This document shows positions 27,669 through 35,564 of a DNA stretch of 64,000 nucleotides, one piece after another (position 1 is the first letter of the stretch; each line of letters opens with the position of its first letter). The translations under genes and the position numbers were made by a program. Origin of the DNA: Rhodospirillum sp047263945 (GTDB taxonomy: Bacteria > Pseudomonadota > Alphaproteobacteria > Rhodospirillales > Rhodospirillaceae); the NCBI RefSeq assembly GCF_047263945.1, contig NZ_JBLAVB010000001.1:62001-126000 (forward strand). Direction: 5' to 3'. The notes under the pieces were generated by a model that ran no database searches, was not told where the DNA came from, and saw nothing but the letters and a program-made list of their open reading frames with translations.

Positions 27669-28508
27669 ATGAAGTTGTTGAGAGTTGGACCTGCGGGCGC
27701 CGAGCGGCCAGCCATGCTAGATGGCGAGGGACAGGTCCGTGACTTGTCTGGCATCGTCGATGACATTGCGGGTGATGTTCTGATGCCAGAGGGCTTGGCC
27801 CGCTTGGCGACTGTGGATCCCACGACCCTTCCTGTGCTGCCCGTGGATCGGGTCGGGCCTTGCGTTGGTCAGGTCGGGACGTTTCTGTGCATTGGCCTGA
27901 ATTACGCCGACCATGCGGCCGAAGCTGGCATGGACTTGCCTAAGGAACCGGTGATGTTCATGAAGGCGACGTCGGCGGTCTGCGGACCCACGGACAATGT
28001 CCGGCTGCCACGCGGATCGACCAAGGGCGATTGGGAAGTGGAATTGGGTGTGGTGATCGGCAAGGGAGGCTCCTACATCGACGAGGAAACCGCCCTGGAT
28101 CATGTTGCCGGTTACTGCGTGGTCAACGACGTGTCCGAGCGGGCCTTCCAGATCGAGCGCGGCGGCCAATGGACGAAGGGCAAGAGTGCCCCGACCTTTG
28201 CCCCGATCGGTCCGTGGCTGGTGACCCGCGATGAGGTGGCCGATCCCCAGGACCTGGCTCTCTGGCTGGAAGTGGATGGGCACCGCTATCAGAGCGGATC
28301 GACGCGCACCATGGTGTTCGGTGTGCGCCATTTGGTCCATTATGTGAGCCAATTCATGTGCCTGCGACCGGGCGATGTCATCTCAACCGGGACCCCGCCA
28401 GGGGTGGGCATGGGGCAGAAGCCGCCGGTCTACCTCAATGGCGGTGAAGTCATGCGGCTTGGGATCGACGGTCTGGGGGAGCAATGTCAGTCCGTTGTGC
28501 GTGATTGA
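27669..28508 (+). CDS. FAH-family hydrolase, probable 2,4-diketo-3-deoxy-L-rhamnonate hydrolase
   Basis: 279 residues of the fumarylacetoacetate hydrolase fold. Landmarks: GTFLCIGLNYADHAAEAGM, EPVMFMKATSAVCGP, WEVELGVVIGKGG (metal-binding Glu), YCVVNDVSERAFQIERGGQW and SFG-like MCLRPGDVISTGTPPGVGMG. LRA6-type enzymes cleave the diketo acid to pyruvate and L-lactate. AAGGAG lies about 8 bases before ATG 27669. Last gene of the operon; two palindromes and a dispersed element follow. Confidence 0.88.
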   Translation: MKLLRVGPAGAERPAMLDGEGQVRDLSGIVDDIAGDVLMPEGLARLATVDPTTLPVLPVDRVGPCVGQVGTFLCIGLNYADHAAEAGMDLPKEPVMFMKATSAVCGPTDNVRLPRGSTKGDWEVELGVVIGKGGSYIDEETALDHVAGYCVVNDVSERAFQIERGGQWTKGKSAPTFAPIGPWLVTRDEVADPQDLALWLEVDGHRYQSGSTRTMVFGVRHLVHYVSQFMCLRPGDVISTGTPPGVGMGQKPPVYLNGGEVMRLGIDGLGEQCQSVVRD

Positions 28509-28582
28509 CGAATATTTTTGCCAAGTGCCGTAACCGGTGAATCGGGCTCGACGGTCTTACGCTTCGGGTCCGATTTTCCGTC

Positions 28583-28636
28583 TAGAGCATCGAGCGGAAA
28601 AGTGGGAACCGGTTTTCCGGTCCACGCGATGCTCTA
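28583..28636. repeat. Dispersed palindromic element, copy B
   Basis: The ends TAGAGCATCG and CGATGCTCTA are inverted, with AGTGGGAACCGGTTTTCCGG inside. It matches copy A at 315-364 in reverse complement. The core resembles palindromes found between genes in many alphaproteobacteria. Lies 75 bases after the FAH-hydrolase stop. Confidence 0.78.
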
Positions 28637-28649
28637 ACTATATGATTTT

Positions 28650-28695
28650 AGATCAAACCGCCCTAAATCGATTCCGATTTAGGGCGGTTTGATCT
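28650..28695. terminator. Perfect 21-bp hairpin
   Basis: The arms at 28650-28670 and 28675-28695 (AGATCAAACCGCCCTAAATCG and its complement) pair without mismatch around ATTC. It may end the sugar-acid transcript. A similar but imperfect hairpin with GCCCTCAATCGG lies near 55262-55315, so it may also be a repeat. The 28509-28989 interval holds only this hairpin, copy B and the element at 28729. Confidence 0.6.
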
Positions 28696-28728
28696 AGAGC
28701 GGGGTGGGGTGAACCCCACCACAATACT

Positions 28729-28914
28729 CGACATGCGGGTGTCCCGTCACGGGGCTTTGCCCCGTCCCCCACTGGGGCCGAAAGGCCCCAGACCCCCAGC
28801 ATTTACTGGCCGAAAGGCCCCAGACCCCAGGCTCAGAAAAAAAATGGGGGTTTGGGGGCATCGCCCCCAAATGGGCTTGGGCTATCGCCCAAAAAGACGA
28901 GACACGGTCGTGTC
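28729..28914. repeat. Hairpin-rich dispersed element, copy 2
   Basis: It contains CCCGTCACGGGGCTTTGCCCCG, two GGCCGAAAGGCCCCAGACCCC units, then GGGGGCATCGCCCCC and GGGCTATCGCCC hairpins, and ends GACGAGACACGGTCGTGTC. It is the longest copy. No open frame inside is credible. Confidence 0.8.
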
Positions 28915-28989
28915 CTGAGGCCCCCCGCCGCTTTTCGTGCGTTCAAACGGCAGGTGGGGCGGCCCGTTGGCCCCTTGGTAGAAGGCCTG

Positions 28990-29403
28990 CTATTTCGATG
29001 AAGCCCGAGCGCCGAGCAGTCTGGTTTCGTCCAGCAGCTTTTGGCACTGGTTTTCCACCGCGTCGATTTCCTCCAGGGTAACCTGGATGTCCTCGAGCTG
29101 CTGGCGGAGAGAGTTCCTGGATTTTTGGCAGCTTTCGATGAGCTTCATATATTGAGCTTCGCCCGTCGGTTCGGCGTCGTAGAGATCGATGATCTCCTGG
29201 ATTTCCTTGAGCGAGAATCCCAGCCGTTTGCCACGCAGGATCAGCATCAGGCGCACCCTGTCCCGGGGCGAATAGATCCTGCGCAGACCATCCCGTTCAG
29301 GGGTGATCAGGCCCTTGTCCTCGTAGAACCGGATGGCCCGGGGAGTTACATCGAACTCTTTGGCCAAGTCGGCTATGGAATAGCTGTTCCGCGTTGTGCT
29401 CAT
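28990..29403 (-). CDS. MerR-family regulator, LiuR-like
   Basis: 137 residues. The N-terminal winged helix (YSIADLAKEFDVTPRAIRFY, EDKGLITPERDGLRRIYSP) and RVRLMLILRGKRLGFSLKEI are followed by a coiled-coil dimerisation helix. It lacks a Cys-rich metal loop. The sequence resembles LiuR regulators of branched-chain amino acid and fatty acid breakdown, but no such enzymes are nearby. The palindrome at 29413-29426 just upstream of its start suggests autoregulation. Confidence 0.88.
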   Translation of the reverse strand: MSTTRNSYSIADLAKEFDVTPRAIRFYEDKGLITPERDGLRRIYSPRDRVRLMLILRGKRLGFSLKEIQEIIDLYDAEPTGEAQYMKLIESCQKSRNSLRQQLEDIQVTLEEIDAVENQCQKLLDETRLLGARASSK

Positions 29404-29412
29404 GGCGTCAGC

Positions 29413-29426
29413 TTACGTATACGTCA
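29413..29426. promoter_or_regulatory. Candidate MerR/LiuR operator
   Basis: ACGTATACGT (29415-29424) is a perfect 10-base palindrome within TTACGTATACGTCA. It begins 10 bases before the MerR start codon. LiuR-type sites are ACGTxxACGT-like palindromes, so this is a plausible autoregulatory operator. Confidence 0.5.
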
Positions 29427-29506
29427 AAACCCTGTCGAGGATTATGTGTACTTGCGGACGTTCGGGGGGCTGCCACCCAGGCGTCGGAGCTTCGTGCCTC
29501 GTGCTG

Positions 29507-30919
29507 TCAGGGCACAAGGAAGGCTGCGGCAAGACCGAGAAAGGCGAAGAAACCCACCACATCCGTGATCGTCGTCAGGAAGACTGCGGAGGCCACTGCA
29601 GGGTCGATATTGAGACGCTCAAGGGCCAGGGGGATGGCGATGCCCGATAGTCCGGCAACGGCCAGGTTGATGACCATCGCCGCAGCGATCACCCAGCCGA
29701 TCTCTGGCCGTCCGAACCAAACCCAGGCGATGCCACCGATCAGAAGGGCGAAGATGGCGCCATTGAGCAGGCCGACCACCAATTCCTTGCCCAGGATTCG
29801 TTTGGCGTTGGCCTGGGTGAGTTCCTTTGTCGCAAGGGAGCGCACGGCCACTGTGAGCGCCTGTGTGCCTGCGTTCCCCCCCATGGAGGCGACAATGGGC
29901 ATCAGGACGGCAAGGGCTACGACCGATTCGATGGTTGCTGAGAACAGACCGATGACCATGGAAGCGAGGATGGCCGTCAACAGGTTGACACCCAGCCAGG
30001 ATACCCGGGCCTTTACCGTATCGATCACGGCGCGGTACAAGTCGACCTCGGCGACACCGGCCAGGCGCAGCATGTCGTCCTCGGCCTCTTCCTCGATCAC
30101 GTCGATGATGTCGTCGACGGTGATACGTCCCACCAGCCGACCAGAGGCATCGATGACAGGCGCAGACATCAAGTCACGGTCCCGGAACAGCCGGGCCACT
30201 TCCTCCTGGTCCGCCGTGGTGGAGATCAGGGGCATTTCCTCGCCCATGATTTCTCGCAGACGGATTCGGCGTTGGTGGCGCAGCATGGTGGACAGGCGGA
30301 CCAATCCCACCGGGCGGTGACGGGGGTCCACAACGTAAATGACATAGAAATCATCGGGTAGGCGTGCCGCTGAGCGCAGGTAGTCGATGGTCTCGCCCAC
30401 GGTCCAATAGGCGGGGACGGCCACCATTTCCCGCTGCATCAGGCGGCCAGCGGAATATTCCGGCAGGGACAGCCCCTGTTGGATCACGGTGCGGGTTTCC
30501 GGAGGGAGGCGCTCGAGAACGGTGGCCTGTTCCTCCTCGTCCAATTGGGCGACGACGTAGAGGGCATCGTCGGAATCCAACTCGCCCAGGGCCGAAGCCA
30601 AGTCGTGATACCCCAGGATTTCGACGACTTCGTCGCGCACGTAGTCGTTCAATTCCGGCAGGATTTCGGCGTTGAATTCCCCTCTTAAAGCTTTGATCAG
30701 AGTCGCGCGAGCATCGGTCGGCAGGTCCTGGATCAGGTCGGCCTGATCGGCGTAATGCAGGGGCAGGACAAGGGCCTGGACGGCCTTGGCCACCTCGTCG
30801 GGATCCTCGCCCTCCAGGGTGAGGCGCATCTCCTCGACGAATTCAGGAAGTAGCCCGTAGACATCTTCGGCCTGGTTGACGTCTCCATGGATTTGTTCGC
30901 GTTCGCCAAGGTCGATCAT
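29507..30919 (-). CDS. mgtE: Magnesium transporter MgtE
   Basis: 470 residues. An N-domain of helical repeats (about 1-145) leads to two CBS motifs (about 145-265; YVVDPRHRPVGLVRL and PVIDASGRLVGRITVDDI) and five membrane helices with the MgtE signature PIVASMGGNAGTQALTV. Passive Mg2+ channel gated by cytosolic Mg2+ binding to the N and CBS domains. It lies 103 bases upstream of the MerR gene on the same strand. No Mg riboswitch is recognised upstream. Confidence 0.95.
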   Translation of the reverse strand: MIDLGEREQIHGDVNQAEDVYGLLPEFVEEMRLTLEGEDPDEVAKAVQALVLPLHYADQADLIQDLPTDARATLIKALRGEFNAEILPELNDYVRDEVVEILGYHDLASALGELDSDDALYVVAQLDEEEQATVLERLPPETRTVIQQGLSLPEYSAGRLMQREMVAVPAYWTVGETIDYLRSAARLPDDFYVIYVVDPRHRPVGLVRLSTMLRHQRRIRLREIMGEEMPLISTTADQEEVARLFRDRDLMSAPVIDASGRLVGRITVDDIIDVIEEEAEDDMLRLAGVAEVDLYRAVIDTVKARVSWLGVNLLTAILASMVIGLFSATIESVVALAVLMPIVASMGGNAGTQALTVAVRSLATKELTQANAKRILGKELVVGLLNGAIFALLIGGIAWVWFGRPEIGWVIAAAMVINLAVAGLSGIAIPLALERLNIDPAVASAVFLTTITDVVGFFAFLGLAAAFLVP

Positions 30920-31129
30920 GGGCGTCTCCCCGGTTCAAGAAGGTGAGGGGCGGGCGGGGCGGGACCTGCTTTTGGGTGAGGTCCGCGCAAGGGGATAGGT
31001 GGGGCGTGGATGCATCCGTTCAACGGTATGGACCGAAGGATGGTTCCATGGAAAAGGCAGGGAGAAGCGTTTCGGCGAAATCAAAGGGCTGGAGTGAAAC
31101 GCCCTTTCCGAGAAAAGGCTCTTTCTCAG

Positions 31130-31178
31130 AAAAGCATTGGGCCTGTCCAGTTTAAAACCAGACAGGCCCAATGCTTTT
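31130..31178. terminator. Terminator downstream of tRNA-Leu
   Basis: Perfect 18-bp arms (AAAAGCATTGGGCCTGTC at 31130-31147 and its complement at 31161-31178) around a 13-base loop. On the minus strand the hairpin starts 7 bases after the tRNA and runs into CTTTT. It may work in both directions. Confidence 0.8.
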
Positions 31179-31184
31179 GAAGAG

Positions 31185-31271
31185 TGGTGCGGTCGAGAAG
31201 ACTCGAACTTCCACGGCCTTTCGGCCACAGCGACCTCAACGCTGCGCGTCTACCAATTCCGCCACGACCGC
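31185..31271 (-). tRNA. tRNA-Leu(GAG)
   Basis: Reading the minus strand, GCGGTCG opens the acceptor stem and CGACCGC closes it, followed by ACCA, so CCA is encoded. The D-loop region is TGGCGGAATTGGTAGACGCG, the anticodon arm is CAGCG-TTGAGGT-CGCTG with anticodon GAG, a long variable arm (GGCCGAAAGGCC) is typical of a class II tRNA, and the T-arm contains GTTCGAGTC. Total length is 87 bases. Confidence 0.95.
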
Positions 31272-31383
31272 GATGTGCGAGGGCTTGCCCCGCGAGGACG
31301 GATGAAATACCAAACCCCTTTGGGTTGGGCAAACAAAATCCGCATCGCCCCCCAATGATTTTTTTTTGGAAGGAATCCCGTCG

Positions 31384-32070
31384 ATGACCCAAGGGGTGGA
31401 ATGGCGCTTTGCCGACACACGCGTACCCTATCCGGACGCCCTGGCTTTCATGGAGGATCGGGTGGCCAAGATCTGTGCGGGGGAGGCGAGAGAGTGCCTG
31501 TGGATGCTCGAGCATCCCCCCCTCTACACGGCGGGCACCAGCGCCAATGCTCGGGATTTGCTGGCACCTGACCGTTTCCCCGTTTACGAAGCAGGGCGGG
31601 GCGGTCAATACACCTACCACGGTCCCGGCCAACGGATTGGCTATGTGATGCTTGATCTGCGCAACCGGGGGCGGGACGTCCGCTGCTTTGTTCATCGCCT
31701 GGAGGATTGGGTGATTCGGGCTTTGGCCGAGTTCAATGTCGTGGGCGAGCGGCGCGATGGCCGGGTCGGCATCTGGGTGTCCCGGGGGGGCGGACGGGAG
31801 GATAAGATCGCGGCCATTGGCGTGCGGGTGCGACGCTGGGTAACCTACCACGGATTTTCACTGAACGTGGAGCCGGATTTGACCCATTTCCAGGGTATCG
31901 TCCCCTGCGGGATCAGTGAGCATGGGGTCACCAGCCTGTGGGATCTTGGCATCCATGTGACCATGGAAGAGGTGGACTCGGCCCTTATGCGGACCTTCCC
32001 TCTGGTTTTTTCCGACAAGGGGGAGGAAGGGGGGGCTCAGTCCTGTTCCATGGCAGAGGACCGGGGATAG
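31384..32070 (+). CDS. lipB: Octanoyl-[acyl-carrier-protein]:protein transferase LipB
   Basis: 228 residues. Transfers octanoyl from ACP to lipoyl-dependent enzymes in the lipoate pathway. Family landmarks: LWMLEHPPLYTAGTSA, RGGQYTYHGPGQRIGYVMLD, the catalytic Lys in EDKIAAIGVRVRRW, and FQGIVPCGISEHGVTSL with the catalytic Cys. GGAAGGA stands upstream of ATG 31384; an earlier in-frame codon at 31366 is less likely. No lipA nearby. Confidence 0.95.
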   Translation: MTQGVEWRFADTRVPYPDALAFMEDRVAKICAGEARECLWMLEHPPLYTAGTSANARDLLAPDRFPVYEAGRGGQYTYHGPGQRIGYVMLDLRNRGRDVRCFVHRLEDWVIRALAEFNVVGERRDGRVGIWVSRGGGREDKIAAIGVRVRRWVTYHGFSLNVEPDLTHFQGIVPCGISEHGVTSLWDLGIHVTMEEVDSALMRTFPLVFSDKGEEGGAQSCSMAEDRG

Positions 32071-32217
32071 AAAGGCCGCTCTCTGGGCTGTCCACTCTCT
32101 GGACAGTCCACGGTCATCGGACCCTTGACGGGGAGCCGGGTCCTGGAGCCGTGGTCAAGACCTGATCGCCTGTCCTTTAGCAGAATTCGGAAAAAGTCCG
32201 AAAACGCTCCAAACTTG

Positions 32218-32244
32218 TCATTCCTGCCTGCGCAGGGATGACGA
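32218..32244. repeat. Short REP-like inverted repeat
   Basis: GTCATTCCTGCCTGCGCAGGGATGAC has inverted ends (GTCATYCC/GGGATGAC). Similar ATTCCCGCG...CGCGGGAAT sequences lie at 43551-43582. It sits between the lipB stop and the convergent RsbW-like gene. Confidence 0.6.
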
Positions 32245-32290
32245 CAAAAGAGTTTTTCCGCACCCTGTTAGGGGGCTAGAGGGCGGGCGA

Positions 32291-32707
32291 TCAGTAGGCG
32301 ATGTGGAAGGTCAGGTGATTTTTTCCGTTCTCGTGGCGATAGGCTACCGTTCGGGAGAGTTTGCGGATCAGGTGAATGCCCAACCCGCCAATGGGGCGGT
32401 CGTCGAGGGAGGCCAGCAAATGCTCTGGATCGGGGCGGGCGAGGGGGTCATGGGCAATGCCATCATCAATAACCTCGGCGATGATCTCATCGCCATTGGG
32501 AGACAGGCGGACGGTGATATCGTGCTGTTCCTGCTCTGGAAACCCATAGGAAATGATGTTCGTTACGGCTTCGTCCAGGCAAAGGCCAAGGCGTTGGACG
32601 GTTGCAGGACCGGGTCTGGGATCCCCGTCCAGTCCCTCGACAAAGGCTTCGACCTTGTCCAGAAGCCCAGGGATTTCCTCCAACGTGTTGCGAAGCGTTA
32701 GCTCCAA
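32291..32707 (-). CDS. RsbW-like anti-sigma factor/serine kinase (HATPase)
   Basis: 138 residues. GHKL ATPase motifs are visible: LGLCLDEAVTNIISYGFP (N box), EVIDDGIAHDP (G1) and PIGGLGIHLIRKL (G2). Small single-domain proteins of this kind regulate sigma factors or stress responses by partner switching with an anti-anti-sigma protein. No STAS or sigma gene is close by. It is divergent from the sensor-MFS gene (321 bases), which suggests, but does not prove, a linked signalling role. Confidence 0.88.
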   Translation of the reverse strand: MELTLRNTLEEIPGLLDKVEAFVEGLDGDPRPGPATVQRLGLCLDEAVTNIISYGFPEQEQHDITVRLSPNGDEIIAEVIDDGIAHDPLARPDPEHLLASLDDRPIGGLGIHLIRKLSRTVAYRHENGKNHLTFHIAY

Positions 32708-33028
32708 GGGGAGTCCTCCCTTTGGTTGAGGGCGGGATCTCCGCCCGGTCCAGAGACCCTAGCAAAGGCGCCGAAATCGTACCAGAGCGGTTTTTCTGGA
32801 GCTGAGTTAAAGTCACCTGCGACGGGGGGACAGAGTTGGATGACATTTGGTCAGGTAAGACTTCCGGCAGGATTGCCGTTTTCCCCACTGGTTTGGTAGG
32901 TTGCACCGACAACGGATTGTTTTTTTCAGGTCTTCACGTTTGTATCGGATAGGGTGGTCGGATAGGGTGATCCCTTGCGGCTTATCCGATCAGGGAGGAC
33001 GCTTGGCTTCTTTTTCTGTCGAGGCAAG

Positions 33029-35560
33029 ATGACCGGACGCGTCGCCACGTTCCTGAAAGTGCTTTTGAGTTGCCTGGCTCTGCTTGTCGCGGCCCAGGCA
33101 TTTAATGGCATTTTGACCCTCTCCTCCCTTGAGCGCTTGTATTCGGATATTCTGACCTCAGGGTTTCGGATTTCCGGGCACGATGCGGCGTCGAAGATCG
33201 AAACGGCCATGCGGCTAGGCAAGCCGTTGGAGCGGTTCTTTGGATTCGATCGCCTGGAGGACGGTCTGCGTGAGGACCTTCCCGAAGCCCGCCATATCTT
33301 TCTGGTGACCGCCGATGGAACCGTCGTCCAGGGCTCCAAGCCCCCTCCGGCGGAAGCGGGACCTTTGGTCGCGGCCGCTTTGAGCCGCATGGACGTGAAG
33401 AAAGAGAAGGCGGAGTCCAGCCATGGCCTGTCTTCACTGATGGTGGAAGGCCAGGTGGACCGCTATGTGGTCTTCCCCCTGGTTAATCCGAATTCCACCT
33501 CCATTGATGGCGCGCTGGTGCTTGGCTTTTCCGCGGAATTGTTACGGGGCAAGCTCCAGGCCGTGGTGGAATCCAGCTTGGGCGGTTTCCTGTTGGCCAC
33601 CGGGGCTGCCGCCCTGGTCTTGTTGCTGTCCATGAACATCATTATGCGTCAGGCCCGCATGAGTGGAGGCAAAGGGATTCGCTTCCTGTTCATTCCTGCG
33701 GTCATCCTGATTGGCGCCCAGGTGTTCCATTCTGTGGAAACGGTGCGCTTGTACCGGGACGCTTATGTGGACGCGGCCCGGGAAAGTATGTTCGATCTCA
33801 TGGGGCAGGTACGCGACGACATCCAGTACGTTGTGAACAAGGGCTTGGGCATGGACCGGTTGCGGGGCATCGAAAAGCGCTTGGCCGATATGATCGTGGT
33901 CGTTCCCGAGCTCGCCGGACTGACCATTACCGATGCCACCGGTAAGGTGATGAACGAAGCCAAGGCCAAGGCCAACGAAAATGCAGAGGCCCTGACCAAG
34001 GGAGTCATCAACCTTTCGGGCATGGAGGCCGGTGACGACCGCCTGAAGTTGAGCATGGATATTGTCCGCACCGTGGATGGACAAAAGACCGTCGTTGGAC
34101 ATCTGAATGGCGAGCTGGATCCGGTGAAGCTGGAAATCAGTCTTCGCGACCGGGTTTTGGACGCGGCCACCGTGTTGCTGGTCTCGTTGTTTTTTATGTT
34201 CGAGATGTTCGTGTTGTTCGGCATCGCCATCCATCGCTCCTTGGCCCAGGACGCGGCCAAAGGCGTTTCCCTGCCCTCCATGGCCAAGGCCAAAGCCTCG
34301 GCGAGGGAGAAGGATGAGCAGGCCAACCGGCACCTCTTGGCCCGTCCTATCGGATTCGCTTTGCTGTTTGCCTGGGCCATGCCGCTCTCCTTCATCCCCT
34401 TGCGCATGCGCGAATTGCCGGATCTGGGCTTGGATATCTCGCCGTCCCTGCTGCTTGCCTTGCCCCTTTCGGTGGAGGCCCTCTGCGCCCTGTGTACGGC
34501 CCTGTTGGCCGGGCGCTTGTCCGACCGCTACGGGTGGCGGTTGCCCTTTATGGCGGGGTTGGTGGTGAGTGTCGCGGGGGCGGTGGCCTCGGGGCTGGCG
34601 ACGGAGCCTGCCACCTTTATTGCATCGCGGGGGCTGACCGGGTTGGGGTACGGCCTGTCGTGGATGGGGATTCAGGGCTACATCTTCCAGCATGCCCCCC
34701 CGGGCGCAAGGGCTCAGGGGATTTCCAACCTCATTTCCGGTCTGCTGGCGGGCTATCTTTGTGGGACGGCGATTGGCGCCATGCTGGCGGAACGGTTCGG
34801 TTATGGTACGGTCTTCCTGATCTCCAGCGTTGTGATGGTCACACCGGGCATGCTCGCTGTGGTCTTCTTGCATCGCTATATGAAGGGCGGTCGGCCGGTG
34901 GAAGGCCGCAAGATGAATCCTGGAGCAGGTCACCCCAAGGGAAGCCTCTTCCACCTGCTCACGGACAGGCGGTTCCTGGCGGTGATGATTTTCTCCGTCG
35001 TGCCTTTTTCCGTCGCCCAGGTGGGACTGTTGTATTTCACTGTCCCCCTGTACCTGAACGAGCTGGGGCTCAATCAATCCAATATCGGGCGGATCCTAAT
35101 GATCTATGGGATATCCGTGATCTATTTGGGGCCGATTATCAGCCGCCGGGTGGATGTAACCCAGGATAAGCGCTGGTATATCATCTCCGGTGGTGTTGTC
35201 GGTGCCCTGGGGCTGATGGGGTTGGTCTATGACGGTGGGCTCATGATGGTGGTTCTGGGGGTTTTCCTACTGGGGCTCTGCAGTTGTCTATCCGAATCGG
35301 CCCGTTCGGCCTTCGCCATGGCGCTGCCGGTGACCAAGGCCTATGGCACAACCTCGGCGATGAGCGTCCAGCGGGCGGCGGACAAGCTGGGACAGATGAT
35401 CGGTCCCCTGATGTTGGGGGCCCTGTTCTCGACCCTGGGCATTCAGATGAGTGTGGCCTTGACCGGCAGCCTGTTCCTGCTGGCGACGGTCCTGTTCTTC
35501 TTCATGACCGGTGGTCTGTCCCCCCGTGTGCAGGCTGGGTCAACCGGTTCGGCGAAATAG
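33029..35560 (+). CDS. Sensor-MFS fusion membrane protein
   Basis: 843 residues. After a first helix (FLKVLLSCLALLVAAQAF) comes an extracytoplasmic sensor-like region (about 30-180), two helices, a second extracytoplasmic region (about 240-385; DDIQYVVNKGLGMDRL), a helix, a charged cytosolic linker and then an MFS transporter domain of about 12 helices (440-830; LLAGRLSDRYGWRLPFM is the typical loop 2-3 motif). The sensor part resembles Cache-type modules of chemoreceptors. A transporter with its own input domain is unusual. ATG 33029 follows GAGG. The GCS2-like gene starts 4 bases after its stop, so they share a transcript. Confidence 0.82.
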   Translation: MTGRVATFLKVLLSCLALLVAAQAFNGILTLSSLERLYSDILTSGFRISGHDAASKIETAMRLGKPLERFFGFDRLEDGLREDLPEARHIFLVTADGTVVQGSKPPPAEAGPLVAAALSRMDVKKEKAESSHGLSSLMVEGQVDRYVVFPLVNPNSTSIDGALVLGFSAELLRGKLQAVVESSLGGFLLATGAAALVLLLSMNIIMRQARMSGGKGIRFLFIPAVILIGAQVFHSVETVRLYRDAYVDAARESMFDLMGQVRDDIQYVVNKGLGMDRLRGIEKRLADMIVVVPELAGLTITDATGKVMNEAKAKANENAEALTKGVINLSGMEAGDDRLKLSMDIVRTVDGQKTVVGHLNGELDPVKLEISLRDRVLDAATVLLVSLFFMFEMFVLFGIAIHRSLAQDAAKGVSLPSMAKAKASAREKDEQANRHLLARPIGFALLFAWAMPLSFIPLRMRELPDLGLDISPSLLLALPLSVEALCALCTALLAGRLSDRYGWRLPFMAGLVVSVAGAVASGLATEPATFIASRGLTGLGYGLSWMGIQGYIFQHAPPGARAQGISNLISGLLAGYLCGTAIGAMLAERFGYGTVFLISSVVMVTPGMLAVVFLHRYMKGGRPVEGRKMNPGAGHPKGSLFHLLTDRRFLAVMIFSVVPFSVAQVGLLYFTVPLYLNELGLNQSNIGRILMIYGISVIYLGPIISRRVDVTQDKRWYIISGGVVGALGLMGLVYDGGLMMVVLGVFLLGLCSCLSESARSAFAMALPVTKAYGTTSAMSVQRAADKLGQMIGPLMLGALFSTLGIQMSVALTGSLFLLATVLFFFMTGGLSPRVQAGSTGSAK

Positions 35561-35564
35561 GTCG

